DNA of 64,000 nt, from NCBI RefSeq assembly GCF_000285275.1, contig NZ_CADO01000004.1:45969-109968 (forward strand), in the 5' to 3' direction. The notes beneath the pieces were generated by a model that ran no database searches, had not been told where the DNA came from, and worked only from the letters and a program-made list of their open reading frames with translations. The stretch comes from Acetobacter pasteurianus subsp. pasteurianus LMG 1262 = NBRC 106471 (GTDB lineage Bacteria > Pseudomonadota > Alphaproteobacteria > Acetobacterales > Acetobacteraceae). The position numbers and the translations under genes were made by a program. Shown piece after piece: positions 50,302-57,779 of the stretch (its first letter is position 1; each line of letters opens with the position of its first letter).

Positions 50302-50337
50302 CTGCTGCCGGCATCTGTTTCGGCAGCAGTATTTTTT
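50302..50337 (+). terminator. Terminator after the His-rich protein gene
   Basis: CTGCTGCCG / CGGCAGCAG, a perfect 9-bp stem with a 10-base loop, followed by TATTTTTTG. It lies between the convergent His-rich and pncC genes. Confidence 0.85.
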
Positions 50338-50344
50338 GTAAGCA

Positions 50345-50857
50345 TTAGCCCAAACGCTGTAAAATCAGCTCAAACGCATGCAATGCCGCTTGCGCTCTCA
50401 CATCTTCCCGGCTGCCTGAAAAAACCTGCTTGTCCGAGATAACAGCGCCGTTTTTCATGGCCGTTGCAAACCATACAAGTCCTACGGGTTTTTCTGCTGA
50501 TCCTCCATCCGGCCCAGCAATACCCGAAATGGCGACAGAAACAGTCGCGAGCGGAGAGGCCTCTAATGCCCCTTCAGCCATTTTTTCCACGGTTTGCGCA
50601 CTTACAGCCCCATGCTTTTCCAATATTTTGGCCGGAACCCCCAGCACCTTTTGCTTCATGGTATTGGAATACGTTACAAACCCGCCTTCCGTAACATCGG
50701 AAGAACCAGAAAAATGCGTCAACATGGCTGCAACCAAGCCACCTGTGCAGCTTTCTGCCGTAACCACATGTCCATCTACTTGCCGCAAGCGGGTGAGGGT
50801 GCGTTCAGCAGCAGCCAGCACAGAGAGTTCTGAAAAACCGGCATGAGCGGCAGACAT
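50345..50857 (-). CDS. pncC: CinA-family nicotinamide-nucleotide amidohydrolase
   Basis: 170 residues consisting only of the CinA C-terminal domain: TAESCTGGLVAAMLT, YSNTMKQKVLGV, SVAISGIAGPDGG and KPVGLVWFA. It deamidates NMN to nicotinic acid mononucleotide in NAD recycling. ATG 50857 has AAGG upstream, better than a TTG two codons earlier. It follows pgpA by 16 bases. Confidence 0.93.
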   Translation of the reverse strand: MSAAHAGFSELSVLAAAERTLTRLRQVDGHVVTAESCTGGLVAAMLTHFSGSSDVTEGGFVTYSNTMKQKVLGVPAKILEKHGAVSAQTVEKMAEGALEASPLATVSVAISGIAGPDGGSAEKPVGLVWFATAMKNGAVISDKQVFSGSREDVRAQAALHAFELILQRLG

Positions 50858-50873
50858 TGCCAAAACCTTCCGC

Positions 50874-51350
50874 TTAGTGTGATGCGCGCGCCATAACCGT
50901 ACGCACGCCTTTTACACATAACGCCGCCATGGCGCCTGCAACTACGTCATCTCCCATCACACCTGTGGCATCGTGCCGCTTATCCAGCACACCCACCGGG
51001 CCGGGCTTTGTAATGTCAAATAAGCGGAAAAAGGCGAACGAGAGCAGAGGGTACATCCAGAACCATTTTTCATGGGCCTGTTCCTCTGTTTTAGGTAGGC
51101 ATGCCAGCAGGGCTATCCACATGCCAGCCACTTCATCAATCACAATCCAACTGTGATCTTCGCCTTTGCCGCTGCGTTTTGTGGCCCACCAGCCCACCAC
51201 GGTTACAGCAGCAATACCTGCCACCAAAAGTCGCGGGCGCTTTAACAAAGGCAACCCCACCACCAGTGCCGCCAAAGAACCAACCGTACCCGGCGCGCGG
51301 GGAGAAAGCCCACACCCACCAAATGTTGCTATCAGCCGTGCCATATCCAT
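50874..51350 (-). CDS. pgpA: Phosphatidylglycerophosphatase A
   Basis: 158 residues with several membrane segments and the PgpA motifs GLSPRAPGTVGSLAAL, IDEVAGMWIALL, FRLFDITKPGPVGVLD and GVMGDDVVAGAMA. It makes phosphatidylglycerol, a precursor of cardiolipin, whose synthase is encoded at 61.5-62.9 kb. The start is one base after the slt stop; in-frame ATGs at 51374 and 51344 are alternatives. Confidence 0.93.
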   Translation of the reverse strand: MDMARLIATFGGCGLSPRAPGTVGSLAALVVGLPLLKRPRLLVAGIAAVTVVGWWATKRSGKGEDHSWIVIDEVAGMWIALLACLPKTEEQAHEKWFWMYPLLSFAFFRLFDITKPGPVGVLDKRHDATGVMGDDVVAGAMAALCVKGVRTVMARASH

Positions 51351-51351
51351 T

Positions 51352-53328
51352 TTACTGGTTCCCCAATGCCACATAGATGGTCATGTTTTCCCACACACGC
51401 TGCACGTAATTCCGCGTTTCGGAATAGGGAATACTCTCAATCCAGTCGATCATCTCTTCGGCCGAAGCACCGTTCTGGGCTGGATTGCCAGCGGTGCTCA
51501 GCCAGCGTGCCAAACGGGTAGGCCCACCATTATAAGCTGCGGCCATATACGGCACCACAGCCCCAAAGCGGGACTGAATATGTTCCAGATAAGCGGTGCC
51601 CAAACGCATGTTGTTTTCCGGATCATGCAGCCCGGCAGCCGTTGCAGCAGAGGCCGGTAAGCCCGTTACACGCAGCATATCTCCTGCAGTGGAAGGTTTA
51701 AGCTGCATAAGCCCAATAGCATTGGAAGGGCTCACTGCATCAGGATTAAAGTTACTTTCCTGCCGCATCAAACCGAGCGCAACGCCCGCAGGCAAAGTGC
51801 TGGATGGCGGCGTATAAGGCAGAGGCCAGCCAGAGCGCAGCAGAAATACACCATCTCGGCCAGCATGGCGGGAGACTGTTACAGCTATATCCGGCAAACC
51901 CAACTGTGCAGACAAGGAAGAAAGTGCCAGGCGCTGCGGCGTACTTGTAACCTGCTGTTCCAGCATGTTCATAAAATCTCGCGCATGGGGGCGATCTCCC
52001 CATGAAACAAGGATCTGGGCTGCCTGTGCCAGCTCACTGCCTGAAACGTAAACATCTTCTGATGTGGTTGTTTCCGGGTCACGCTCGGCTTTCAGGCGCG
52101 TGCGCGTTTCCTCTGGCACATTGGCGGGGTCCAGCAGCACATTGTTGCGGCCTTCCAGTGCAGCGGCTGCCATTTGCCCATAAAATGTGCCGGGCAGGGC
52201 CGCTGCCTGCTGCCAATTTGCATGGGCCGAAGCAGAATCTCCTGCGGCAGCACGTGCCCGCCCAAGCCAGTAAAAGCCGCGGCTACGCGTAATAAGGGCT
52301 GAGGACTGTGCGAGCGGACGAAAAAAAGTTTCCGCTGTGGCCGGATCATGCTGCAGGCGCAGGGCAATCCAACCGGAAAGAAACTGTGCATCCAGCCTGT
52401 TTGTTGGTGTGGTCGCGGTATCATTGGCCACGGCAAAAGCATCGGCAGCACGACCAGCCTGAATCAGTTCACGCGCCAGCGTATCTCGTTCCCGCCAGAA
52501 TGAGGCACCATGTGTGCTGCGTTCGGCATCTACACCAGCGCTTTTCCATAACGCCACGGCTTCATCATAACGCTGCTGTTTACGCAGCCAGCGTGCATGA
52601 TCGAGAATAAGATACGGGTCAGACCGCTGATTAGCGGGTAGGGCAGCAGCCAGTGTTTCTGCTGCCGGATCATCCGCACGAAAAGCCAGGCGGGCCTGCG
52701 CCAGCGGCTGCTTTTGGGCAGAAAGGTAGGGTAGGGTTTGCTTGGCTGCCGCGACCAACCCATTTTTCTCTTCACGATCAAACCGCGACCAAGAACGTTC
52801 TGGCGTTATGGCAGATGCAAAGTTGCTTTGCAGCGCCGTGGCAGCGGAGCTGGCATCATTGCCATTTACCCAAGCCTGTGCGGCTTCTGTATTCAAGCGT
52901 TTGCTTAAATCTGCCGAGGCCGGAACCTGCGTGGCACACTGCGCAAGGGCAGGGCCGTATGTCAGATTTTGTGTGGCGCAAAGCCGGGCCAGCACTGCCG
53001 GATCTGCTTCCCTGGCCAATGCCAGTTGCATGCGTGATGTCAGCAACTGCCAACGGGGCCACACCGGACGTGTTTGCAGAAAATCAGCATAAGCCTGCGT
53101 ACTGTTCTGCGAGGATTTCACCAACCCCAGCCAAACCGTCAACCGGCTGGCAACATCACTTGTAGGGGGTGTGCCTTGGGCGGCCTGTTGCTCCGTTGGC
53201 CATGCCAAACGGTTTTCAGAGGCTCCTTGCTGCTCTGGCGAGGAGGACGAGCAGGCGCTCAGCCCCACACACGCCAGAGAAACAGCAGCCACAAGGCGGT
53301 ATCGGTACGAAATCGCAAAACGTCTCAT
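51352..53328 (-). CDS. slt: Soluble-type lytic murein transglycosylase, probable lipoprotein
   Basis: 658 residues. The N-terminus has a signal sequence ending in the lipobox LSAC, so it is probably lipid-anchored. A long alpha-superhelical region follows, then the catalytic SLT domain (about 515-640): LMRQESNFNPDAVSP with the catalytic glutamate, AIGLMQLKPSTA and AAYNGGPTRLARWL. It cleaves peptidoglycan glycan strands. It overlaps the pgpA region at its 3' end, suggesting an slt-pgpA-pncC unit. Confidence 0.93.
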   Translation of the reverse strand: MRRFAISYRYRLVAAVSLACVGLSACSSSSPEQQGASENRLAWPTEQQAAQGTPPTSDVASRLTVWLGLVKSSQNSTQAYADFLQTRPVWPRWQLLTSRMQLALAREADPAVLARLCATQNLTYGPALAQCATQVPASADLSKRLNTEAAQAWVNGNDASSAATALQSNFASAITPERSWSRFDREEKNGLVAAAKQTLPYLSAQKQPLAQARLAFRADDPAAETLAAALPANQRSDPYLILDHARWLRKQQRYDEAVALWKSAGVDAERSTHGASFWRERDTLARELIQAGRAADAFAVANDTATTPTNRLDAQFLSGWIALRLQHDPATAETFFRPLAQSSALITRSRGFYWLGRARAAAGDSASAHANWQQAAALPGTFYGQMAAAALEGRNNVLLDPANVPEETRTRLKAERDPETTTSEDVYVSGSELAQAAQILVSWGDRPHARDFMNMLEQQVTSTPQRLALSSLSAQLGLPDIAVTVSRHAGRDGVFLLRSGWPLPYTPPSSTLPAGVALGLMRQESNFNPDAVSPSNAIGLMQLKPSTAGDMLRVTGLPASAATAAGLHDPENNMRLGTAYLEHIQSRFGAVVPYMAAAYNGGPTRLARWLSTAGNPAQNGASAEEMIDWIESIPYSETRNYVQRVWENMTIYVALGNQ

Positions 53329-53386
53329 ACCGCAGAATCAGCGCGTTTCCCGCGCCTTGGCAAGTGCTTTCCGCACCAGCCTCCAA

Positions 53387-53998
53387 TCAGTGGGGCAAAT
53401 GCCCCCAAACTTCGCCACCACCTTTCACAATCAGCTCAATAGCAACGGCCAGAACAATCAGCAGGCCAACCCAGGAAATCCATTTATATTTATCCAGCAG
53501 GCGGGCAATAACAGAAGCCGCCAGCCCCATAAGCAACACGGAAAGCGCCAGACCGGCTATAAGAATACCCGGATGTTCCCGCGCGGCACCGGCAACAGCC
53601 AGCACGTTGTCCAAGCTCATGGACAAATCAGCAATCAGGATACGGAAAATCGCTTTCCCCAAGCTGGCTGGTGGCGCAGGGCCTGCATCATCACCTGCAT
53701 GGCTTTCCCGCATTTCGCGGTACATGCGCCAGCATACCCAAAGCAGCAAAAAGCCGCCGGCCAGCGTAAGGCCCACAATTTCCAGCAGCCTTACAGCCAC
53801 CAGTGCCAGCAGAATACGGATAACAGCCGCCAGCCCTACACCGGCAAAAATGGCTTTCCGCCGTTGTGCGCCAGAAAGAGACCGCACCGCCATACCAATA
53901 ACAACGGCGTTATCCCCCGCCAGTGTCACATCAATAAGCACAACCTGCAAAAAGGCGACAAATGCTGTCAGGCTGAAGGAATCCAGAAAGCCGTTCAC
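53387..53998 (-). CDS. TerC-family integral membrane protein
   Basis: 203 residues with about seven membrane segments and the TerC hallmarks: TLAGDNAVVIGMAV near the N-terminus and a second acidic segment DLSMSLDNVLAVAGA, with AVRLLEIVGLTLAGGFLLLWV. TerC members are linked to metal ion (notably manganese) export or tellurium resistance. GTG 53998 was chosen because GGAG lies five bases upstream; the frame stays open to 54460 but that part is antisense to purB. A terminator-containing leader precedes it. Confidence 0.88.
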   Translation of the reverse strand: MNGFLDSFSLTAFVAFLQVVLIDVTLAGDNAVVIGMAVRSLSGAQRRKAIFAGVGLAAVIRILLALVAVRLLEIVGLTLAGGFLLLWVCWRMYREMRESHAGDDAGPAPPASLGKAIFRILIADLSMSLDNVLAVAGAAREHPGILIAGLALSVLLMGLAASVIARLLDKYKWISWVGLLIVLAVAIELIVKGGGEVWGHLPH

Positions 53999-54011
53999 GT
54001 GAGCTCCGATT

Positions 54012-54057
54012 CGAAAAACAGGGCGCAAAATGCGCCCGAAAAGGCGGCAGTTTCGGG
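54012..54057 (-). promoter_or_regulatory. Attenuator-like leader of the TerC gene
   Basis: On the minus strand GGGCGCA-TTT-TGCGCCC (54037-54021) followed by TGTTTTTC is an intrinsic terminator ending about 15 bases before the TerC start codon. Upstream, CCCGAAA (54057-54051) can pair with TTTCGGG (54041-54035), which shares its GGG with the terminator stem, so the two hairpins exclude each other. I see no match to the GGGGAGUA-type core of the yybP-ykoY manganese riboswitch. Confidence 0.55.
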
Positions 54058-54169
54058 AAGGAACACAAAAAGTCAAAGTTTTCCGCTTTGCGGGCAGACG
54101 AAAGGCACGAAATCCGCTAGAGAGACGCCACCTGTTGGCTTTATTGTTTTGGTTAAGGAATTCTGCGTT

Positions 54170-55519
54170 ATGGTGCCGCGTTATACTCGCCCCGTCATGG
54201 CCGCCATCTGGTCTCCCACAAACCGCTATCGCATCTGGTTTGAAATTGAAGCGCTGGCGTGTGAAGCCATGGCTGAATATGGCACCGTGCCAAAGGAAGC
54301 CGCCAAGGTTGTGCGCGAAAAAGGCGATGCCGCCATGGCCGCCTTCTCTGATGCTGATCTGGCCCGCATTGATGAAATTGAAGCCGAAACCCGGCACGAC
54401 GTCATTGCCTTCCTGACATGGCTGGCAGAAAAGGTTGGCCCGGAAAGCCGCTTTGTGCATTTGGGCATGACATCATCCGATGTGCTGGATACCTGTCTGG
54501 CCGTGCAGCTTGTGCAGGCAACAGACCTGCTGCTGAAAGATCTGGATGGTGTTCTGGATGCGCTGAAAACACGCGCTTTCGAACACAAACATACCCTCAC
54601 CATTGGCCGCAGCCACGGTATTCATGCCGAACCCACATCTTTCGGGCTGAAGCTGGCTGGCCATTACGCAGAATTCGCCCGTAACAAAGAACGGCTTGAA
54701 ACTGCACGTGCTGAAATTGCCACCTGTGCCATTTCTGGTGCTGTAGGCACCTATGCGCATCTGGACCCGCGCGTTGAATCCTATGTGGCAGAACGTCTGG
54801 GCCTGAAGCCGGAAACCGTTTCCACGCAGGTTATCCCGCGTGATCGGCATGCCGCTTACTTCTGTGCTCTGGCCGTTATTGCCAGCGGCATTGAACGTCT
54901 GGCCATTGAAGTGCGCCATCTCCAGCGTTCTGAGGTGCGTGAAGCAGAAGAATTCTTCCATAAGGGCCAGAAAGGCTCTTCCGCCATGCCGCACAAGCGC
55001 AACCCGGTGCTGACAGAAAATCTGACAGGTCTGGCCCGCTTGGTACGTGCCGCCGTTATTCCGGCGCTTGAAGACGTAGCCCTGTGGCATGAACGCGATA
55101 TCAGCCATTCTTCCGTAGAACGGAACATCTGCCCGGATGCCACCATCGGGCTGGATTTTGCCCTTGTGCGTCTGTCTGGCATGATCTCCAAAATGCTGGT
55201 GTATCCAGACCGCATGGCCGCCAACATTGAAAGCCTTGGCGGTGTTGTACATTCCGGCGAAGTGCTGCTGGCACTGGCCAAAGCGGGTCTTTCTCGCGAG
55301 GATGCCTATCGGATCGTGCAGCGTAACGCCATGGAAACATGGACCAAACTGGGCACGCCGGAATGCAAGACCTTCCGTGAAAATCTGGATGCAGATCCGG
55401 AAATCTCTGGCCGTATCTCCCCCGACGTTCTGGATGCAGCAATGGATAGCCGCCAGCACCTGAAGGCGCTGGATACGCAGTACGAAAAGATCTTTGGTGA
55501 AACAGGGCCCCGCCAGTAA
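54170..55519 (+). CDS. purB: Adenylosuccinate lyase
   Basis: 449 residues of the fumarase/aspartase superfamily: N-terminal RYTRPVMAAIWSPTNRYRIW, FVHLGMTSSDVLDTCLA, the catalytic-loop signature GSSAMPHKRNPVLTENL and the ISHSSVERNICPDA segment. It works twice in purine synthesis (SAICAR to AICAR, adenylosuccinate to AMP). ATG 54170 has AAGGAA upstream and matches the family start; the frame is open far upstream only by chance across slt and terC antisense. Confidence 0.97.
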   Translation: MVPRYTRPVMAAIWSPTNRYRIWFEIEALACEAMAEYGTVPKEAAKVVREKGDAAMAAFSDADLARIDEIEAETRHDVIAFLTWLAEKVGPESRFVHLGMTSSDVLDTCLAVQLVQATDLLLKDLDGVLDALKTRAFEHKHTLTIGRSHGIHAEPTSFGLKLAGHYAEFARNKERLETARAEIATCAISGAVGTYAHLDPRVESYVAERLGLKPETVSTQVIPRDRHAAYFCALAVIASGIERLAIEVRHLQRSEVREAEEFFHKGQKGSSAMPHKRNPVLTENLTGLARLVRAAVIPALEDVALWHERDISHSSVERNICPDATIGLDFALVRLSGMISKMLVYPDRMAANIESLGGVVHSGEVLLALAKAGLSREDAYRIVQRNAMETWTKLGTPECKTFRENLDADPEISGRISPDVLDAAMDSRQHLKALDTQYEKIFGETGPRQ

Positions 55520-55534
55520 GCAGGCTCCCCTGTC

Positions 55535-55645
55535 ATAGCAGGATATATCTTCCTACCCGGAAGCCTGCTATGAACCATATCCTAGCATGTAAGGGGCCAT
55601 ACTGGCTGGCCCCTTGAACAACAGCCAGTTCTGCCCGAACTGGCT
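55535..55645 (+). promoter_or_regulatory. Structured purC leader with attenuator-like alternative stems
   Basis: Stem A: AAGGGGCCA/TGGCCCCTT (55591-55599, 55607-55615). Terminator stem: AGCCAGTTC/GAACTGGCT (55623-55631, 55637-55645) followed by TTACCCTTTTT. Between them ACTGGCTG (55601-55608) can pair with CAGCCAGT (55622-55629), which would break both, a 1:2 / 2:3 / 3:4 layout. An earlier hairpin ATAGCAGG/CCTGCTAT (55535-55542, 55564-55571) encloses CTTCC/GGAAG, and AGGATAT/ATATCCT offers a competing pairing. All are perfect matches. Confidence 0.6.
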
Positions 55646-55674
55646 TTACCCTTTTTCGACAGGTAAGGATCATC

Positions 55675-56442
55675 ATGGCCCGTCGGCGTCAGCTTTATGA
55701 AGGTAAAGCCAAAATCCTTTTTGAAGGCCCCGAACCTGGCACCCTTGTGCAATATTTCAAGGACGATGCCACAGCAGGGAACGGCGCAAAAAGCGGCGTA
55801 ATTACCGGGAAAGGCGTTCTGAACAACCGTATCAGTGAATTTCTGATGCTGCGGTTGCAGGAAATCGGCATTCCCACGCACTTTATCCGCCGCATCAACA
55901 TGCGTGAGCAGTTGGTAAAGGAAGTGGAAATCATTCCGTTGGAAGTGGTTGTGCGCAATATTGCCGCTGGCAGCATTTCCAAGCGCTTTGATATTCCCGA
56001 AGGGGAGCGCCTGCCACGCCCGATTGTGGAATTCTATTACAAGAATGACGCGCTGGGTGATCCTCTGGTTTCAGAAGACCACATCATCGCCTTCGGCTGG
56101 GCCTGCCCGCACGATATGGAAGAAATTACCGGCATGGCCATGCGGGTAAATGATTTTCTGTGCGGCCTGTTCAGCGGTATTGGCATCCAGTTGGTAGACT
56201 TCAAACTGGAGTTTGGCCGTATCTGGGAAGGCGAAGATATGCAGATTGTGCTGGCAGATGAAATCTCGCCAGATAACTGCCGCCTGTGGGATATGCACAC
56301 AAACGAAAAACTGGATAAAGACCGGTTCCGCCGCGATATGGGCAACGTAAAAGAAGCCTATCAGGAAGTGGCGCGCCGCATGGGTATCCTGCCAGAAAAC
56401 GGGGCAGGCGGAGATATGAAGGGGCCGGAAACGGTCCAGTAA
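55675..56442 (+). CDS. purC: SAICAR synthetase (phosphoribosylaminoimidazole-succinocarboxamide synthase)
   Basis: 255 residues, ATP-dependent: [39 protein letters not shown] and [10 protein letters not shown]. It joins aspartate to CAIR, giving the substrate of PurB, the preceding gene. GGTAAGGA precedes the ATG. The 155-base gap before it contains the leader hairpins, and it is followed by purS. Confidence 0.97.
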   Translation: MARRRQLYEGKAKILFEGPEPGTLVQYFKDDATAGNGAKSGVITGKGVLNNRISEFLMLRLQEIGIPTHFIRRINMREQLVKEVEIIPLEVVVRNIAAGSISKRFDIPEGERLPRPIVEFYYKNDALGDPLVSEDHIIAFGWACPHDMEEITGMAMRVNDFLCGLFSGIGIQLVDFKLEFGRIWEGEDMQIVLADEISPDNCRLWDMHTNEKLDKDRFRRDMGNVKEAYQEVARRMGILPENGAGGDMKGPETVQ

Positions 56443-56470
56443 CCACGCTGGTGGCAACGGGAGCTTGAAA

Positions 56471-56713
56471 ATGAAGGTACGTGTAACCGTCATGCTGAAG
56501 GACGGTGTTCTGGATCCGCAGGGCAAGGCTATTAGCCACGCATTGCAGACACTCGGCTTTGACGGCGTACAGGATGTGCGCGTGGGCAAGGTGATTGAGC
56601 TGGATCTCCCCGGCGCGAAAGCCGAGGAAGCCCAGAAAAAGGCCGATGCCATGGCGCGTGATCTGCTGGCCAATCTGGTAATTGAAGATTACTCTGTAGA
56701 GGTGGTGGAATGA
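56471..56713 (+). CDS. purS: FGAM synthase subunit PurS
   Basis: 80 residues beginning MKVRVTVMLKDGVLDPQGKA, the usual PurS fold, which bridges PurQ and PurL in the three-part FGAM synthase. The start at 56471 has GGGAG eight bases upstream; a TTG two codons earlier is less likely. Its stop overlaps the start of the Rap1a/Tai-like gene (ATGA), instead of purQ as is common. Confidence 0.96.
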   Translation: MKVRVTVMLKDGVLDPQGKAISHALQTLGFDGVQDVRVGKVIELDLPGAKAEEAQKKADAMARDLLANLVIEDYSVEVVE

Positions 56714-57081
56714 AGCGCACCCTCCTTGTAACTCTGGCCTTGGCATGCGCGGCACCGGGCTTTGCCCATGCCCAGCGCATTGCGCCTATGAAGGCAGGCA
56801 ACTTTGCCCGCCTTTGCACGCGCGCTACTAGTGCTGGCATTTGCGATGCCTATATTGGCGGCCTGACGGATGGTGTCTCTCTTTCCAAGATCAATGATCG
56901 GAACGAGGGTGATCCATCTGCACCTGCAGGTTTTTGTGTACCTACCACAGAAACCATGCCCGTTATGCGTTCCAAGGTTCTCGCCTGGCTGAAAGCGCAT
57001 TCTGAAACACTGGACAAGCCGGTTGGTGAAAGCGTTTTTGCCGCCCTGCATGCCTCTTATCCGTGCAGTGTGAAAAAATGA
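56710..57081 (+). CDS. Rap1a/Tai-family secreted protein inside the pur operon
   Basis: 123 residues: a signal peptide ([21 protein letters not shown]) and a mature domain with the Rap1a/Tai pattern: [20 protein letters not shown], then GFCVP, a helical segment and a final SYPCS, four cysteines likely in two disulfides. Known relatives are periplasmic immunity proteins against type VI amidase effectors, but many family members have no known role. It overlaps purS by four bases and purQ by four bases, so it is translated as part of the purine operon. No effector gene is nearby. Confidence 0.82.
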   Translation: MKRTLLVTLALACAAPGFAHAQRIAPMKAGNFARLCTRATSAGICDAYIGGLTDGVSLSKINDRNEGDPSAPAGFCVPTTETMPVMRSKVLAWLKAHSETLDKPVGESVFAALHASYPCSVKK

Positions 57082-57779
57082 AAGCAGCAATTATCGTATT
57101 CCCCGGCACGAACCGGGAGCGCGATATGGCCATTGCCCTCAAGCGCGTTACAGGGCAGGCCCCGCGCATGATCTGGCACCATGAAACAGATCTGGGAGAT
57201 ACCGATCTGGTCGTGCTGCCTGGTGGTTTTAGCTATGGCGATTATCTGCGCTGTGGTGCCATGGCCGCGCATTCTCCCATCATGGGGGCTATCAAAGCCT
57301 TTGCCCAGAAGGGCGGCCATGTTTTGGGTGTGTGTAATGGTTTCCAGATTTTAACGGAAACGGGGCTTCTGCCCGGTGCACTGTTGCGCAATGCTAACCT
57401 GCGCTTCCTCTCTCAAGATTGCTACCTGAAGGTGGAAGCAGAAAACACGCCTTTCACTCACAAGTGGAAAAAGGGGGATGTTTTCCGCACCCCGCTGGCC
57501 CATGGTGATGGCAATTACACGGCAGATATCGCCACGCTGGAGCGGCTTGAAGGCGAAGGCCTTGTGGCGTTCCGCTATGCCGATGCCAAAGGCAACGTGC
57601 AGGCGGATGATGCCGCCAGCAACCCCAATGGTAGCGTTAACAGCATTGCGGGCATTCTCAGCGAAAACAAACGCATTTGCGGCATGATGCCTCATCCGGA
57701 AGATCTGGTTGATCCTCTGATGGGCGGTGAAGATGGTCTGCCGTTGTTCCAAGGTCTGGTGGAGGCTGTAGTCCGGTGA
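57078..57779 (+). CDS. purQ: FGAM synthase subunit PurQ (glutaminase)
   Basis: 233 residues, class I amidotransferase: [27 protein letters not shown], the nucleophile in [20 protein letters not shown] and the His/Glu pair in MMPHPEDL. It supplies ammonia to PurL. ATG 57078 overlaps the stop of the Rap1a/Tai-like gene, and its own stop overlaps the purL GTG (GTGA). Confidence 0.97.
   Translation: MKAAIIVFPGTNRERDMAIALKRVTGQAPRMIWHHETDLGDTDLVVLPGGFSYGDYLRCGAMAAHSPIMGAIKAFAQKGGHVLGVCNGFQILTETGLLPGALLRNANLRFLSQDCYLKVEAENTPFTHKWKKGDVFRTPLAHGDGNYTADIATLERLEGEGLVAFRYADAKGNVQADDAASNPNGSVNSIAGILSENKRICGMMPHPEDLVDPLMGGEDGLPLFQGLVEAVVR

Noticed and set aside
53171..54169. Long open frame upstream of and in frame with purB
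   Set aside because: It runs antisense to slt and terC, has no family match, and purB has a good ribosome binding site and a family-typical start at 54170.
54000..54169. yybP-ykoY manganese riboswitch before the TerC gene
   Set aside because: The conserved GGGGAGUA-type core was not found; only the terminator and competing hairpin are supported.
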